From Lactobacillus kullabergensis (GTDB taxonomy: Bacteria > Bacillota > Bacilli > Lactobacillales > Lactobacillaceae): a stretch of 64,000 nt of DNA. The translations under genes and the position numbers were made by a program. The stretch covers positions 1,549,312 through 1,613,311 of the forward strand of contig NZ_KQ033871.1 in assembly GCF_000967195.1 (NCBI RefSeq), read 5' to 3'. Under the pieces are notes generated by a model, which had not been told where the DNA came from, made no database searches, and worked only from the letters and a program-made list of their open reading frames with translations. Shown piece after piece: positions 63,805 through 64,000 of the stretch; the stretch's first letter is position 1, and every line of letters begins with the position of its first letter.

Positions 63805-63838
63805 AATAAAAGCCAGGAAACATTATTTCCTGACTTTT
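63805..63838 (-). terminator. Terminator of the partial membrane protein gene at the window end
   Basis: On the minus strand AAAAAGTCAGGAAA pairs with TTTCCTGGCTTTT around ATAATG, followed by ATTTTTTATT. Confidence 0.8.
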
Positions 63839-63852
63839 TCTAATTTCGATTA

Positions 63853-64000
63853 TTAAGTCATAATCAGTAAAATAATTCCATTTAGCACTGCTAAATAGAT
63901 TGGCATCCATAAAGTTTGCGTATAGAGGTATGACCAAGCAAAAAGCGCTCCAAAAATCATGTTAATTAATAATAGTGGCAGTGAGCTTTGCCAATTAAGT
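63853..64000 (-). CDS. C-terminal end of a CPBP-like membrane protein (cut by window edge)
   Basis: Only the last 49 codons are present. They read LNWQSSLPLLLINMIFGALF, then AWSYLYTQTLWMPIYLAVLN, then GIILLIMT and stop. The pattern N-x2-F-G-x3-A-W-x-Y-x3-T-x2-L-W-x-P-I resembles the end of CPBP (CAAX protease and bacteriocin-processing) membrane proteins. The His usually found after P-I is not present (Y-L-A-V-L-N). The family call is tentative because most of the protein lies outside the window. Confidence 0.55.
   Translation of the reverse strand, partial: LNWQSSLPLLLINMIFGALFAWSYLYTQTLWMPIYLAVLNGIILLIMT

Noticed and set aside
63737-63937. A 66-codon minus-strand frame near the window end
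   Set aside because: It is out of frame with the CPBP-like C-terminus, runs through a terminator and resembles nothing known.

Overview
The window looks like chromosome of a low-GC Lactobacillus in the strict sense, plausibly one of the bee-gut species. Pointers are two proteins with SLAP (HNAYxYxxxGKR) cell-wall modules, a YSIRK-type export signal, an unusually dense set of PTS systems, and the Lactobacillaceae housekeeping run metG-tatD-rnmV-ksgA-veg-purR-glmU. The species assignment is inference.

Region 1 (1-14.1 kb) carries three mannose-class (EIIA/B/C/D) PTS cassettes, each with its own regulator. Cassette 1 is cut by the window edge: a SIS deglycase-like gene, EIIA and a partial EIIB, with a divergent RpiR regulator. 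Cassette 2 is EIIA-EIIB-EIIC-EIID, a membrane-anchored protein of unknown function and a second SIS enzyme, with a divergent GntR regulator whose likely operators can be seen. Cassette 3 is a YdjC/ChbG deacetylase plus EIIA-EIIB-EIIC-EIID, driven by a clear sigma-54 (-24/-12) promoter and preceded by a LevR-type activator with an intact GAFTGA motif. Amadori-type or amino-sugar substrates are the likeliest cargo.

Region 2 (14.2-20.2 kb) holds three tandem ABC exporter half-units, two of them recent duplicates, then prs (PRPP synthase).

Region 3 (20.2-50.3 kb) is a 30-kb accessory block between prs and glmU, which are normally neighbours. It contains: (a) a guanine-class purine riboswitch with its own terminator, placed directly upstream of a 6-phospho-beta-glucosidase and an orphan PTS EIIC; (b) a muramic-acid utilisation set (mupG, murP, murQ); (c) a second DUF871 gene with another orphan EIIC, preceded by two TGGT-N4-ACCA operators; (d) a frameshifted EIIC and an operon of GH1, ROK kinase, LacI regulator and intracellular GH29 fucosidase, linked by three copies of one LacI-type operator; (e) a SLAP surface protein divergent from a 3,646-residue surface protein made of a beta-rich head, a roughly 2,500-residue helical repeat stalk and four C-terminal SLAP modules.

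Region 4 (50.4-64 kb) is housekeeping: glmU, purR, veg, ksgA, rnmV, tatD, metG, a Mg2+ P-type ATPase behind an M-box (Mg2+) riboswitch, a TPM-domain membrane protein, comEB, trpS, an SRAP protein, tRNA-Gly(CCC) and the 3' end of a CPBP-like membrane protein. No insertion sequence, CRISPR array or phage gene was seen.
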